64,000 bases of DNA from Thamnidium elegans (GCA_025201345.1 JAIXMG010000001.1:1-64000), one strand, 5' to 3'; positions 32,973 to 44,720 are shown, numbered from the stretch's first letter. Translations and numbers: made by a program. Notes: generated by a model from the letters alone, not told the origin.

Positions 32973-34888
32973 TGTTGTATCTACGTAATATATGTAACAA
33001 TATCGAATTAGACAAAGATTATACAAGTACTCATATTCTCATATAGTCACTTACATAATCTATATACAATTAGACTATTTCTACTTATATGACTCAGATA
33101 CCTCTTAGCGTTCTATCGATTGAATATAAATTTATTAAAGACTGTTAATACTAATTGAATAACAAAGATAACTGGTTTACATAGACGGATATTCATATTT
33201 GGGCAATCTACAATTAGTTTTTTAATCGAAGCATAAATATAATGTTGCTTCTTTATGCATAAACATGTGTTACTTTCTTGATTATTTTACAAAAATACAG
33301 TGGGTACATAAATTGACCCACAAAAATTGTTTTCTAATTATCTCATCAAATAATGGTACTAGCTATTCAAGCTAAGTATCAAAGGAATCAGAACAGTCTA
33401 AATTTTATTATGAATAAATTTTTAATTATTCTCTATGACGTAATCATGATGTAAGGAAAATAAAGTGATTCGGAATTTTTTTAATTTTCCGCATAATTTA
33501 AGTAATAAATCATTTACGGCCGGCATGTAGATGTATCTAAAATATATTTATAGTATATTAATATTTAAACCTTCCTCTATTTTATGCTATAAATACCTTC
33601 GAACTTTTCGAATATTTTCTACTCACTATTTCGCTCCAAATTTACCACTTTTAAAAATAACTATGCCTTATAAACTCAGCCAAAGTAAACGTGATGATGT
33701 CAAGTCTCTGATTTTGAAAGGTGAACCTACTATAAACATTGTGAAACGTACTGGAGTTTCGAAGTCTCATGTAAACAGATTGAGATCAGGCATTATTCCA
33801 AATTATATTCGACAACATACCGGATGTTGTACTTACGTAGTATATTCAATGATACAAATTTTATACATAATTTATACAAGTATATGTTCTCACATATTTC
33901 TTACATAAATTATACACAAATGTTGTATATTACATATATCTACTCAGACACCTTCTATTGTTCTCTTTTATCGATTATATAAGCATTAGACTGTTTTAAT
34001 TCTTATCAAGGACAGATAACTGGTTCATAAATAATGCCCCAATTACTTTGAATGAACAAGCCTCTATCCTGGATCTCTTATTTAGAAAAGCCAATTAGAA
34101 AGATAATAAGCATTGCCGCTGTTACCAATTGACCTTCTAAAGAAACTATTTATATTTCCAAATTGCTCATCTACTATTAGATGGTTAACATTGTCCATGT
34201 TTCATATTAAGTGGATAAGCGCTTATTTAACTTATTTTGTATATAAGGCACACATTATTTCATTAATAAAAACAACAACCCCTTTTTAAAGTCTGATAAA
34301 TTCTACGTTTATTTTCTTTATTTTCTTTTTTTGATATTTACTCTTATTAGCATAATCGTCAATATCACACCGGAAGACCCAGCATTGTGAAGCCATTTAC
34401 TAAAAGATACGCTAAAAAACAAGTTTTGTGGGTCAATTTATGTACCCACTGTATAAACATTACAATGTTTTAAAATAAATATAAATCAATAAAATAATTA
34501 CGGATAAACTATATATTTTTAATTAAATACGTTAGCGAATATATCCGTCATAAATAATTGTCACATCATTTATAATCCACAAGCCTCTATCTGTTATTAT
34601 TTAGCCGTGAAGCCAATTAGAAAGATAATAGGCATCGCTGCTATTATAATTAACCTTCTGAAGAAACTATTTCTATATTCAAATTGCTCATATTTGAATG
34701 GCTTGCTAATACTGTCTAAGTTTCACATCTTATGATAAGCGTCCATTTAAATCCAATATGTATATAAGGCACACACATTTTCTTATAATAAAAACCATTA
34801 CCTTTTTAAAGTCTGATAATTTTCTGTTATTATATTTTATTTTTTGTATTTTGATATTTACTTTTATTTTATAACCGTCAATATCACA
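32973..34888 (+). repeat. B2 LTR nest (unit 3)
   Basis: Contains the TIR element 33184-34549, the deleted Tc1 33298-34451 and the B3 solo LTR 33825-34369. Confidence 0.85.
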
Positions 34889-34984
34889 TTTTTTTTTATC
34901 AATTCTTAATAACTACCGTTTTTATTTTTGAAAATCTCCCCTTAATTTTTTAACTCTTTTTTAAAAATTTTTTACTTACCTAAC

Positions 34985-36056
34985 ATGTCCGCTCAACAAT
35001 TCATTGGTCCTCTTGCTCAAAACATTGCCAATAATATGGAAGATGTTGAATACTCTGACTCTGGTTCTAACTGTTATATCTACGTATTATATTTCAATAA
35101 ATACTAATTTATATATACTTATACAAGTCATATCCTCATATGTCACTTACATAAGCTATACACAAATCACAGTATTTATTTACAAATTAATCTCAGATAT
35201 ATTCTATTGTTCTATCGCTTTGATCATAAAACTAGAAGACTGCTTAAACTCTTGACAAACAGAAGATAACTGGTTTACATAAATAATTGTCACATTATTT
35301 ATAATCAACAAGCCTCTATCTTACGTCTTTTGTTAAAGAAGCCAATTAGAAACATAATACGCATTGCTGCTATTGTAATTGACCTTCTAAAAGAATCTAT
35401 TTATCTTTCCAAATTGCTCATTCATTAATGTCTCGTTGAAACTGTCCAAGTTTCACATTAATGATAAGCGCTTATTCAACCCATAATATGTATATAAGGC
35501 ACACACTTTTTCATTAATAAAAATAACAATCTATTCTTAGTCTGATAATTATCTAGTTATTTTACTTTTTTATTTTATTTTTTGATATAACTTTTATTTT
35601 ATAACCGTTAATATCACACTAACTCTGGTTCTGTTTCTCAAGCTAGCGAGGTTCCTATCCAACCTGTTGTTGAACATCCTTCCCAAGGTACTGGCTCTGA
35701 TCCCGTTTTGGCCCTCAAGACTAGTTTGACCTTAGCTCAAGCTGATGTTGCTTCTTTGTCTTCTTTGGTGGTCACTTTCGTTGGTAGTCAAGACCAACTC
35801 AGCAAGTACCACTATGGCGGAACTTATGGTAACAGTGCACAATATGGAAACAAAATTGCCATAATATTAGTTATTCTGTAATCTGATTCGCTGCATATAA
35901 AAATTATGGTAACATAGGTACCATATTGGAAGCAAGCTGTCTAAGGTTGTACCCAGGGAATTACCTTTGTTTCAATGGCTTGGAAACGTTACGGTACCAG
36001 GTGCTCACGTTTTTGTCGACATCAACACTTGCTTGATGAAGTTTACTGATGTCTGA
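34985..36056 (+). pseudogene. Interrupted gag (unit 3)
   Basis: Copy of 20566-21637 with the B solo LTR at 35072-35618 and the small insertion at 35807-35930. Confidence 0.75.
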
Positions 36057-36455
36057 AATATACAATAGAAAATAAGTCCTTTAAAGTATTGATAGAAGTC
36101 TTAATTATGATTGTTTTTATTTTAGATGAAAAAGAAGGATGTATTTATACTAAAGGGGTTATACAATTAGCCATTCTAATTGTAGAGTAAGAAAAGTCAG
36201 TTTTAAATATCATAAGGATTATGGTTAATCCTTATTGATAATCCGATTGGTTTAAGCATTTATGCGCATTGTGTTTAATTGGTAGTTCTTATTATTAAAT
36301 GGCAGTTACCCTGTCATTGATAATAATAGTGGATGATTGTTTAGGATAATTCTATATTGTATTATTAATCGTCTATGATTAATAATGTTTAGTTTTGATG
36401 CGCTATATCGTAATAATATCGAAGATGAAGAGGGATATATAGTCTGTATATATCA

Positions 36456-36860
36456 GGATGCATTCACCATTCCATGGAACATCTGGACGAGACCTTTCGC
36501 AAATCCCCCTTGGAATCTCATTTCACGGACTTTGCGGAAGATAATTCAGGAACAGATCCCACAAATAACAATAGTTGTACCCCACTGGCCCAGTGCAATC
36601 TGGTTTCCCTTACTTCAACGCCTTGCGTTATGTTCTCCCCTATTATTGACTCCCCTAACAATCCGGACGACTTCTCCGAAAACAGTTCATCCCTTACAAC
36701 ATCAGAACTGGACACTCTCCGTATGGAAATTATCCGGGCTAAACTGGTAAATGCAAATCTCAATGAACAAGCAACTCAAGATATTCTGGACCATAAATTT
36801 GCACCAACAATTACCAATAAGATGTACCGTAAGAACCAACTTCGCTTCATCGACTGGGTG
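36456..36860 (+). pseudogene. Tyrosine recombinase N-terminal fragment (unit 3)
   Basis: Copy of 22037-22441, frame as in unit 1. Confidence 0.58.
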
Positions 36861-37388
36861 TGATATTGACGATTATGCTAATAAGAGTAAATATCAAAAA
36901 AGAAAAATAAAGAAAATAAACGTAGAATTTATCAGACTTTAAAAAGGAATTGTTGTTTTTATTAATGAAATGATGTGTGCCTTATATACAAAATAAGTTA
37001 AATAAGCGCTTATCCACTTAATATGAAGCATGGACAATGTTAACCATCTAATAGTGGATGAGCAATTTGGAAATATAAATAGTTTCTTTTAGAAGGTCAA
37101 TTGTAACAGCGGCAATGCTTATTATCTTTCTAATTGGCTTTTCTAAATAAAAGATCCAGGATAGAGGCTTGTTCATTCAAAATAATTGGGGCATTATTTA
37201 TGAACCAGTTATCTGTCCTTGATAAGAATTAAAACAGTCTGATGCTTATATAATCGATAAAAGAGAACAATAGAAGGTGTCTGAGTAGATATATGTAATA
37301 TACAACATTTGTGTATAATTTATGTAAGCAATATGTGAGAACATATATTTGTATAAGTTATGTATAAATTTGTATCATTGAATATACT
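36859..37388 (-). mobile_element. B3 LTR, inverted and truncated (unit 3)
   Basis: Copy of 22440-22969. Confidence 0.85.
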
Positions 37389-38052
37389 TGTTTAGAACGG
37401 GGATAATGAGGTAATAAAGTATAAGGTAAAAGAAGGGAAGACAAATACAAGTATTGTGAAAACTTTGTATAGGGTTTTATTTCAAGAAAAGACAAAGATG
37501 ATTAAACTAAAGTTCAACCTATATTTATAGTATTTTGGTATCGATAATTATAACATGGGTATCATTCATATCATTGACATATCTAGTAAAGACAAGGATA
37601 TAAATCATAATGGAAAGTTCCTGATATCAATTATATTATATTATTCGTTACTGAATTATTCTATTGATTTCGATCAAGTTATTCTTTTTTCTAGAAAGAT
37701 TTCCTGATCATATTATTGGATCAGTGTGAGACAGGATAAAGGATTACTCTTGATAGCTGAGATAGATATGTAACCATTGGATTAAGTTTCACTTGATATA
37801 GAATTATTATATTCATGCAAGGTAAGATATACTCTTGTCATGTTAAACTATTAATAAGATAATAATAAATGATAATGAAAATAAACATATGCTGCTTACA
37901 ACTGTAATATTAAATCTTGGTGAAGTAATGTGGGGCAATCATGCTAGTCTTATTTACAAGTATTTACATAAAGATATACGTATGTATAAATAAAGATATA
38001 TATTCGTTATTATATAATGATATAAGTGACTATGGTATAAGCATCCTCAACA
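37389..38052 (+). mobile_element. LTR family A, closing the array
   Basis: 664 bp, variants as at 22970 and 30176. Its right flank GCGTTATCGC is not Tc1 and not B3, so this LTR is itself the product of a recombination or deletion. Confidence 0.93.
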
Positions 38053-38150
38053 GCGTTATCGCTGTTTTTTAGCGCCATCGATAAATTTATCGCTGTCGTT
38101 AACAACGATAATTTTAGCGATACCGATTAGCGGTAGCGATAAATGAAGCG
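38053..38150. repeat. Cluster of AGCGAT/ATCGCT motifs
   Basis: About 100 bp with repeated ATCGCT, AGCGATA and AGCGAT words on both strands (for example TTATCGCTGT, TTTAGCGATACC, GGTAGCGATAAATG, GTGATCGCTCG), able to fold in many ways. It sits between LTR A and the first codons of the recombinase, and could be an element end or a recombinase binding region. Function unknown. Confidence 0.5.
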
Positions 38151-39237
38151 ATGTGATCGCTCGGGCTCGCCTTAGTGCTTGGAAGAAATACTCGGACTGG
38201 TGTAGAGCTAGACAACAAGGCCCAGAACGATATGATGTACAACAAGTTTTGGATTTCCTTACTGAATTCTCTCAATTTACACCCTCAACTTTAAATGGTT
38301 ATCGCTCATCTATTGCCTCGGTATTAGGAGTAATTCATCCTCGTGAACCTCCATTAGCCAAGGATCCAAATATTATCGCATTTTTTTAGAGCAAAAAGAC
38401 AATCTACAGTGGTTATTCCAAAATTAACTGATATTGAAACATGGGATACTGATATACTTACCATTTATATTATTAAGAAATTATCATCGTCAAAAGATTT
38501 ATCGCTGTATGATCTCCAACAAAAACTGGTGTTACTGTTATGCTTACATATTATGTGGCGACCACGTAGTGATATTGGCCGACTTCAATTCAGGGACACT
38601 AAATTACGTTTTTCCAAGGAGTCAGATTCTGCTACTGGTGTGATTTTACATATACGAGCACCAAAAGAAGGTCAGCAAAAAACAATCCAATTGGGTATTT
38701 TAAACGATGATCAAGAATTCGAACTTTGTTTAGTACGCTGTATTGAGAAATTTGTTATAGACACAATGGTGTATCGAACAGCCTTGGAAGAAGATCACGC
38801 CTTACTTTTAACCTATTTAAATAAACCGGAAGAGACAACACCAACCAGTATAAAATCTTCTACAGTAGCTTCTTGGGTCAAGACTCACATGTCTGCTGCT
38901 GGTATAACTGAAGAATACCCGGCTCACTCCATCAGGGCTGCAAGTAGCACTAAAGCCGTCCAAAGAGGTGTTTCCATTGCAAAAGTTAAGCAACATGCCA
39001 ATTGGTCTCAAAGTTCTAATACCTTTGAAAAGTACTACTTCAAACCGGTTAGTCAACAACATGATAGTACCATTATCCAGAATTTAATTTTTCCTTATGC
39101 TGAAAACCGTACCACTTCGGAGTCCGAAGCGAAGGCAACAAGTATTGTGTTAGGCACAACATACAATACAGCAGTTGCCGAAGCGAAGGATGAAGAAGTG
39201 GTACAACCCCGCCCTTGGTTCCAGAGATGGTTCACAT
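38147..39237 (+). pseudogene. Crypton-like tyrosine recombinase, 5'-truncated, one frameshift
   Basis: Begins inside the gene (VIARARLSAWKKYSDWC, core-binding domain), with YDVQQVLDFLTEFSQ and TLNGYRSSIASVLG, then a T7 run at 38381-38387 causes a stop; the next frame (from AFFRAKRQ) is open to the stop at 39237. The catalytic domain is complete: Arg in MWRPRSDIG, His-x-x-Arg in HSIRAASS, His/Trp in KQHANWSQ and the Tyr nucleophile in FEKYYFKPV. Such enzymes excise and insert circular DNA. With one T fewer the gene would be continuous for about 360 residues. Confidence 0.82.
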
Positions 39238-39462
39238 GACTATATGCTTTTATCCTTTTTATTGTATTATATCTTCGTTAGTTTATATATTTTTATCTTT
39301 TATCAAAAATCCCTCCCAGAAAAAAAAAAAAATTGAATTAGCTTAGCTTGAAAGATCTGAGGAAATAGGGATTATTATTTTTTTATTATTATATTACGGA
39401 AAATAAAGCGCGGCTCGGAGAGCTTGTACCACTTCTTCATCCTTCGCTTCGGCAACTGCTGT
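39168..39462. repeat. 39-bp perfect inverted repeat at the 3' end of the recombinase
   Basis: 39168-39206 (last coding part, around VAEAKDEEVV) recurs exactly, inverted, at 39424-39462, 217 bp apart. The second copy is non-coding. Confidence 0.92.
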
Positions 39463-40061
39463 AATTTTTATTTCTTTATTTTTTTAGAAATATTTAAAAA
39501 ATTAAAACTTTGATAATAATAAATATAATAATAAATTATTTTTAAAAATTGAAATTCTATATAATTATAAAACTAATGAAAAGAAGAATCATTTTATATT
39601 TGTAATTATTATTTTTATTTCTTTGTTTCTTATATATTAACAAGTGTAATTATTTATGTTCTTCTATTAGCATATAAAATATTACCGTCGGAAATTGAAA
39701 AAAAAACTCGGAAAAAATATTTTGTGTAACTTACTATTCCACACTTCTAGCCAAAGTCACATTTGACTATAAATAAATCTGGAATCTACCATTCCCCTAA
39801 AAATAAAAAAGATTATATCAATTCAAGACATCCACCAGTATGCCGAAGCACTCCAGCTGTAGTTCTCTCTACGGTCGCCAGCTCCTAGTTGAGTCTTTGG
39901 AAACGTCTTTTTACTCTCTAAAAGAAGTCACATTTTTTTAGGGTGTCTAAGGACAGCCTAATCAATATGGGATGTTTTCGAGAGTGATACACGCATTCCA
40001 AATAAACTATTTTTTTTTATTCTTCTTTTTCTTCTTTAAACTTATATAAATACTATTAATC
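39463..40061. other. Intergenic, upstream of DCP2
   Basis: AT-rich. A less AT-biased island at 39826-39960 (CCGAAGCACTCCAGC ... GGTCGCCAGCTCC) might be an RNA gene or UTR, but I recognise no known RNA in it. The DCP2 promoter should lie here. Confidence 0.4.
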
Positions 40062-41821
40062 ATGCAATCTAGTGCTGTTTTTGCTAGTGCTACATTTGAA
40101 GAGATCTTGGACGATCTATCGAGGTAAATAAAAACGAATAAAACAATTCTATTTTCTAACAAAGAAAAAAAAGTCGGTTCATTATCAATGTGCCAGAAGC
40201 TGAACTTTCCTCAGTTGAAAGAATTTGTTTTCAAGTCGAACAAGCACACTGGTTTTATGAAGACTTTATTAGAGAATTAAAACCTGAATTACCTTCGTTT
40301 CAACTAAAAACGTTTTCTGCGAGAAATATCCTTTTTTATTACATTTAATCTTTATTATCATTATCACTATTTATTTTTTTCCTTAACTTCTCTGTACTTT
40401 TCAAGCATTGTCCTCTTCTTCATCAATGGGCTCATGAACATGAACGTGCTTACGCAGATTTTATGCAATACCGTTTCCGTATTCCTGTATGCGGTGCAAT
40501 CATTCTTAATACCAATCTCGATAAATGTGTACTTGTAAAAGGTTGGAGCTCAAAGTCAGGATGGGGTTTTCCAAAAGGTAAGATTAACCAAGATGAAGAA
40601 TACGATTGTTGTGCTATTAGAGAGGTACGTAAAAAAAAAATGACGGAGGGACCATAAGGGTTATTTATATTTTCAGTAGGTTCTAGAAGAAACGGGTTAT
40701 GACGTTGAGCCTTTATTAAAAAAGCCTGATTATATTGAATTGACTATGCGTGAACAACGTATTCGATTATACATTATTCAAGGTGTGCCTGAAGATACAC
40801 TGTTTATCCCAAGAACAAGAAAAGAAATTAGTGTAAGTAAAAGAGAAAAAAAGAAAAAAAAAGGAGACGTTTGGGCCTGACTTGTTTTGTTTTATGCAGC
40901 AAATCTCATGGATTAAGTTGGATGATTTACCTACATACAAAACAACTGAACCACGTCCTGGAAATGGAAGTCTAAACTATGTTAAATCAGGGCCTTATAG
41001 ATTTTATATGGTAGTTCCTTTTATGAAGTAAGTTAAAAAAAACCAGATGTTTTTATGCAGTTGACTAATATATAGGCACACACAAAAAAAGTAAATTGAG
41101 ACAATTTGTTAATCAACGTAAAAAGATATTAAGAAAGGACAACCATAAAGCTGAAAAAACGACGAAGGGATCAGCGTCACCGCTCCGACAAGACAATATA
41201 CCTTCTCCTAAACCGGTAGAATCGTCAAATGCTCTTAAATCACTTTTAGGTGTTGGATTAGAAGGAATTACTGCTGCTAGTTTTGCTGCTTCGCCTGCTG
41301 TCTCACAACCTCAGCCAGAACATCAGCCTCCAGTGAATGGAAATAATATGCTTCAACAATTATTTGCCTCTCAACAAGCCTCACCTTTCCAAGATGTTCA
41401 TCCTCATGAATCACAGTTTATTCAACAACAACAACAACAACAACAACAAACATCTCCTCAATTCCAGAAACAACAACAGATTAATATTTTAAATCAATTT
41501 CAACAACACTCCCCACAACAACAACATTCTCCTCAAACTAGCTCAGCTCACCGCGCTTCCTTTGTTGAAGAATTATTGAAAGCCAATAAGGGCAATACAA
41601 TCGAATCAAATAATAGTACTCCTCCTCCTCCTCCTACAAGTACCGATAATTTACGTAGAAATTCTCTTCTTAGTGTATTACAAGGTAGACCTAAAGAATC
41701 AACTCCTCCTCCTCAACAACAACAACAACAACAACAACAACAGCAAAGTATGAATCCTTTAGAAGCTTTCCTTCATTCTCAATCGATTCAATCAAACCAT
41801 TGCCCTAGTTATTCCGAATGA
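40062..41821 (+). CDS. DCP2: mRNA decapping enzyme Dcp2 (Nudix hydrolase)
   Basis: Six exons: 40062-40123, 40174-40325, 40398-40624, 40680-40832, 40900-41027, 41092-41821; 483 residues. Removes the m7G cap from mRNA with Dcp1 in cytoplasmic P-bodies. N-terminal regulatory domain: FEEILDDLSSRFIINVPEAEL and WFYEDFIRELKPELP. The Nudix domain follows with GWGFPKGK and the Nudix box ending CAIREVLEETGYD (metal-binding Glu residues present), then box B-like YRFYMVVPF. The C-terminal half is low complexity with two poly-Gln tracts and Leu-rich short motifs (LKSLLGV, LLSVLQG) of the kind that bind Edc3. Intron 2 is an AT-AC U12-type intron. Convergent with the next gene, 94 bp apart. Confidence 0.95.
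40326..40397 (+). other. U12-type AT-AC intron in DCP2
   Basis: 72 nt. Donor ATATCCTTTT, branch site TTCCTTAAC with the branch A at 40386, acceptor ending AC at 40397, 11 nt from branch to splice. No GT-AG solution gives the conserved FSARIFKHCPLL; this one does. Confidence 0.9.
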
Positions 41822-41915
41822 ATTTAATGCTTCTGACCTTTGAAAAAGAAGAAAAAAAATACATGAAATAAAAGTTTTACAGTAGTTTCTTTTTGTTTAA
41901 AAAAGGTGTTTATTT

Positions 41916-44490
41916 TTATAAATTTAAAAGTGGTGTATGTTGAGTTCCTCTAGGGTATACAACCAATGTAGCGAGGAATAGACCCAATGTAATACCTATC
42001 AAATTACCGTTAGTTTTATATACATGTATGTATATTTCATACTATACATATTTACCTATTGATGATTCAATCATGGCTAATGCAAATCCTGCGCCTTGCG
42101 TGCCGACTTCTTCAGTAGTAGAAAACAACCCTATTGCTGCTTTCAAACCAAGACTACTAGGTACTAGATAAAACACACCGATCAAAACCGCATCAAATGA
42201 CATTTTTCCCGTGAATTTTGATAGCAAGTTTCCTACAAGACCTAATCCAAACGCAGGGACCACTTGTAAGATCTGTGAAGGAGCATGAGCCCAACAGGCT
42301 AAGGCATAATTTATCGTATACCCGAACGCGGCTACACTTGCCATGATGGGCCATCGTGGTGGCCTAGCTTTTAAAAACACGCAAAAGGCCATAGCAAACA
42401 TAGGTACCATTAGGAAATTAAACCATTGTGATTCACTGGAGACACAAGTGGTGGCACGATTAGCTAAATTACAAGCCTCAGATTGAATCAATGTACTTTC
42501 TTTATCCATTGCCACATAAAGTTCAGAACCCATTGATACACCATACCCAAGTAAAAATGAAAAGATAATAGCGTATACCATACGAACAACTCCACTCACT
42601 AATTGACGAGAGACCAGTTCAATAATCGCTATTGCCATCGGATATCCCGGTAATACGATAATAAAGGACGAAAATGCAATGGGCGTAAAACAAAATCCAT
42701 ATTTTGTAATTGCTCTAGCTACAAATCCAATCAAAATACAAACAGTAATCTCCCAAATAGGTTGAAAACTAGCAAGTGTTTTTGAAAAAAGTTCATTAGA
42801 AGCAAAAAACACTAGTAAAAAAAGATTAATTTTGTTTTTGTCTTTAAAGATAAAATATGTATACTTACTTCCAAGAACGGCAGCTACACCAGCTTCTTGC
42901 CAACGACCTCCAAAAAATAAAATACAGCCAGCAAACGCGGCAACAGCATAAACAAACGGGTGTAACCAAAGTGGGTAAAGTGGAGGTTGATTATAGACTT
43001 TATCGATAAATTCAAGAGCTTCATCTACAGATACTTCACCATGTGAAACTAACTTCTCCAAACGGTATATATCGGATAAACGATGCATTTCGAACGTTTG
43101 ATTCTGACGAATAAAATGCGTTTCGGTTGTATGAGTTGTGGAATCAATAAATGTAACCAACATTACGCTTGGCATATAAATATATTCTGCTTCTACTCCC
43201 AATGTACGTGATACACGATGCATAACATATTCTAATCGATGCGCTGGACATCCGTAAAGCATGAGTGATTTGCATAACTTTCTTAAAAACTCCTGCTTTT
43301 GTAAAATATTTGCAATTTCAAATGTGATTCGGATACGATCCTCTAGTGTAATCGGTTCAAATTGTGAGGCGGTAGTGAGTATACTATCGTTAGATGATCG
43401 ACGAGAGAAGGAAGGAGTAGTCTTTTTTCGTTTTTCTAGACTAGGTACCAAATATTTACTAGATGCAACTTCGGATAACCAACTACTGGATCGGTTGACT
43501 AATGGAGGCCGTTTAAGCTTTTTACTAGGCTCTTGTAATAAAGGTTCTGTACTAATCTGAGATGGTAAATTGACTAGTGATACCGGTCTACTTTTTTTAC
43601 GTTTTAAGTGAAGGGATTTACGCTCCTAGAAAAAAATCATTAATATATAATATGTGTGTGTATATTTAAATAAGTACTTTTGAATGCTTCTTCTTTTTTG
43701 GTTTTTCATTTTGATTTCGAGCAGCTTCCAATTTCATTAAACTTGCTAAAACACTACCTCCGCCTAACGCAGGTCCAGTAGGTTGTAAGCTAATTTCTTC
43801 TTCGTCGATACGATTTTCATGTCTATTTAAGATTGCGGTTTGTAACGGATCTGGAGCATGTTGCGGGCTTCTTTTGACACTCAACATGCGCTGAACCAAT
43901 GCAGCTGATTCCACAACATGATCCTGAAACCGTACATGACGGTCTTTGGCTTCATCTTTATCTAACGCCGCTTCAACCAAACTATTAGCTTCCGAGTCCT
44001 GTGGTATAAATTCGACCTTATGATGATCGTTATTAAGAGAAGGTAATTGGCTACATGTTAAAGAAGAATATCTATCATCAAAAGAAACATTTCTTGACTG
44101 TGTTTTAGCATCAGTATCACTTTCGATCTCTGGGTCTAATGCAATTTCTTCAATATTATTATTTGCTTTTATATAATCATTCATGATATTATTCATACTT
44201 TTTAACGATGTGGGGGATTCGGGGTAGTTTAAGACCTTGAAATCAATATGTGAGTCGCGGCTGGTAGTTAATGCTAACTCGGGTAGTCTAGGCCATGAGG
44301 CCGATTGAATATCGTGCAACGTAGGTCGTATAGGTGGACTAGGCGGGTTGGATGAACGTGTATCGCCGTCCTTGACGGAAATATCGACTTCTTCATTAAT
44401 AGCATAATCCGTGCCGTTGCTTTCATTATATTCATCTGTATTACTCTGTTGGTCCGTCTTTTTCGTACTCTTTTTAAAAAATGTATTCAT
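41916..44490 (-). CDS. ThrE/Prm10-family multi-pass membrane transporter
   Basis: Exons on minus strand: 44490-43678, 43625-42869, 42811-42056, 41995-41916; 801 residues. The first about 330 residues are disordered, Ser/Asp-rich and basic near the end (PKKKKHSKERKSLHLKRKKS). Then comes the DUF1212/ThrE domain (EFLRKLCKSLMLYGCPAHRLEYVM ... SVMLVTFID) and about ten membrane helices, ending VGLFLATLVVYPRG-like TLGLFLATLVVYPRG. Bacterial relatives export threonine/serine; yeast Prm10 is a pheromone-regulated membrane protein of unknown substrate. Intron 2 (42812-42868) is 57 nt, in phase and stop-free, so retention would insert 19 residues. Confidence 0.88.
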
Positions 44491-44673
44491 AGCTTGTATT
44501 TAGAAAAGAAAGAGATTCTTTTTTTTTTTTTGTGTATTAAAAAAAAAGGGGAGAGGGGGTATAAAATAATATTGATAAGATAAAAAAAAAAAGAGAGAAA
44601 ACAAAAACAGAAAATTACAAATACTTTTCAAATGAGACATTTTCTTTTTCTTTTATCAGATACCGCTGTCGTA

Positions 44674-44720
<47 letters not shown>

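Larger units (their letters stand above)
15756..38052 (+). repeat. Tandem array: three 7.2-kb units delimited by four family A LTRs
   Basis: Units start at 15756, 22970 and 30176 (lengths 7214, 7206, 7213) and a fourth LTR closes at 38052. Each unit is LTR A plus about 6.55 kb of nested transposon debris in the same order. The copies differ by a scatter of substitutions and mostly 1-2-base indels. Internal junctions are always B3-LTR / A / Tc1 3' end; the outer right flank is unrelated. Best read as unequal exchange between two A LTRs. Confidence 0.93.

Noticed and set aside
15756..38052. The array as tandem copies of one large non-coding LTR retrotransposon
   Set aside because: The interior is made of fragments of other elements with their own TSDs, has no primer site after LTR A, and outer flanks do not match.
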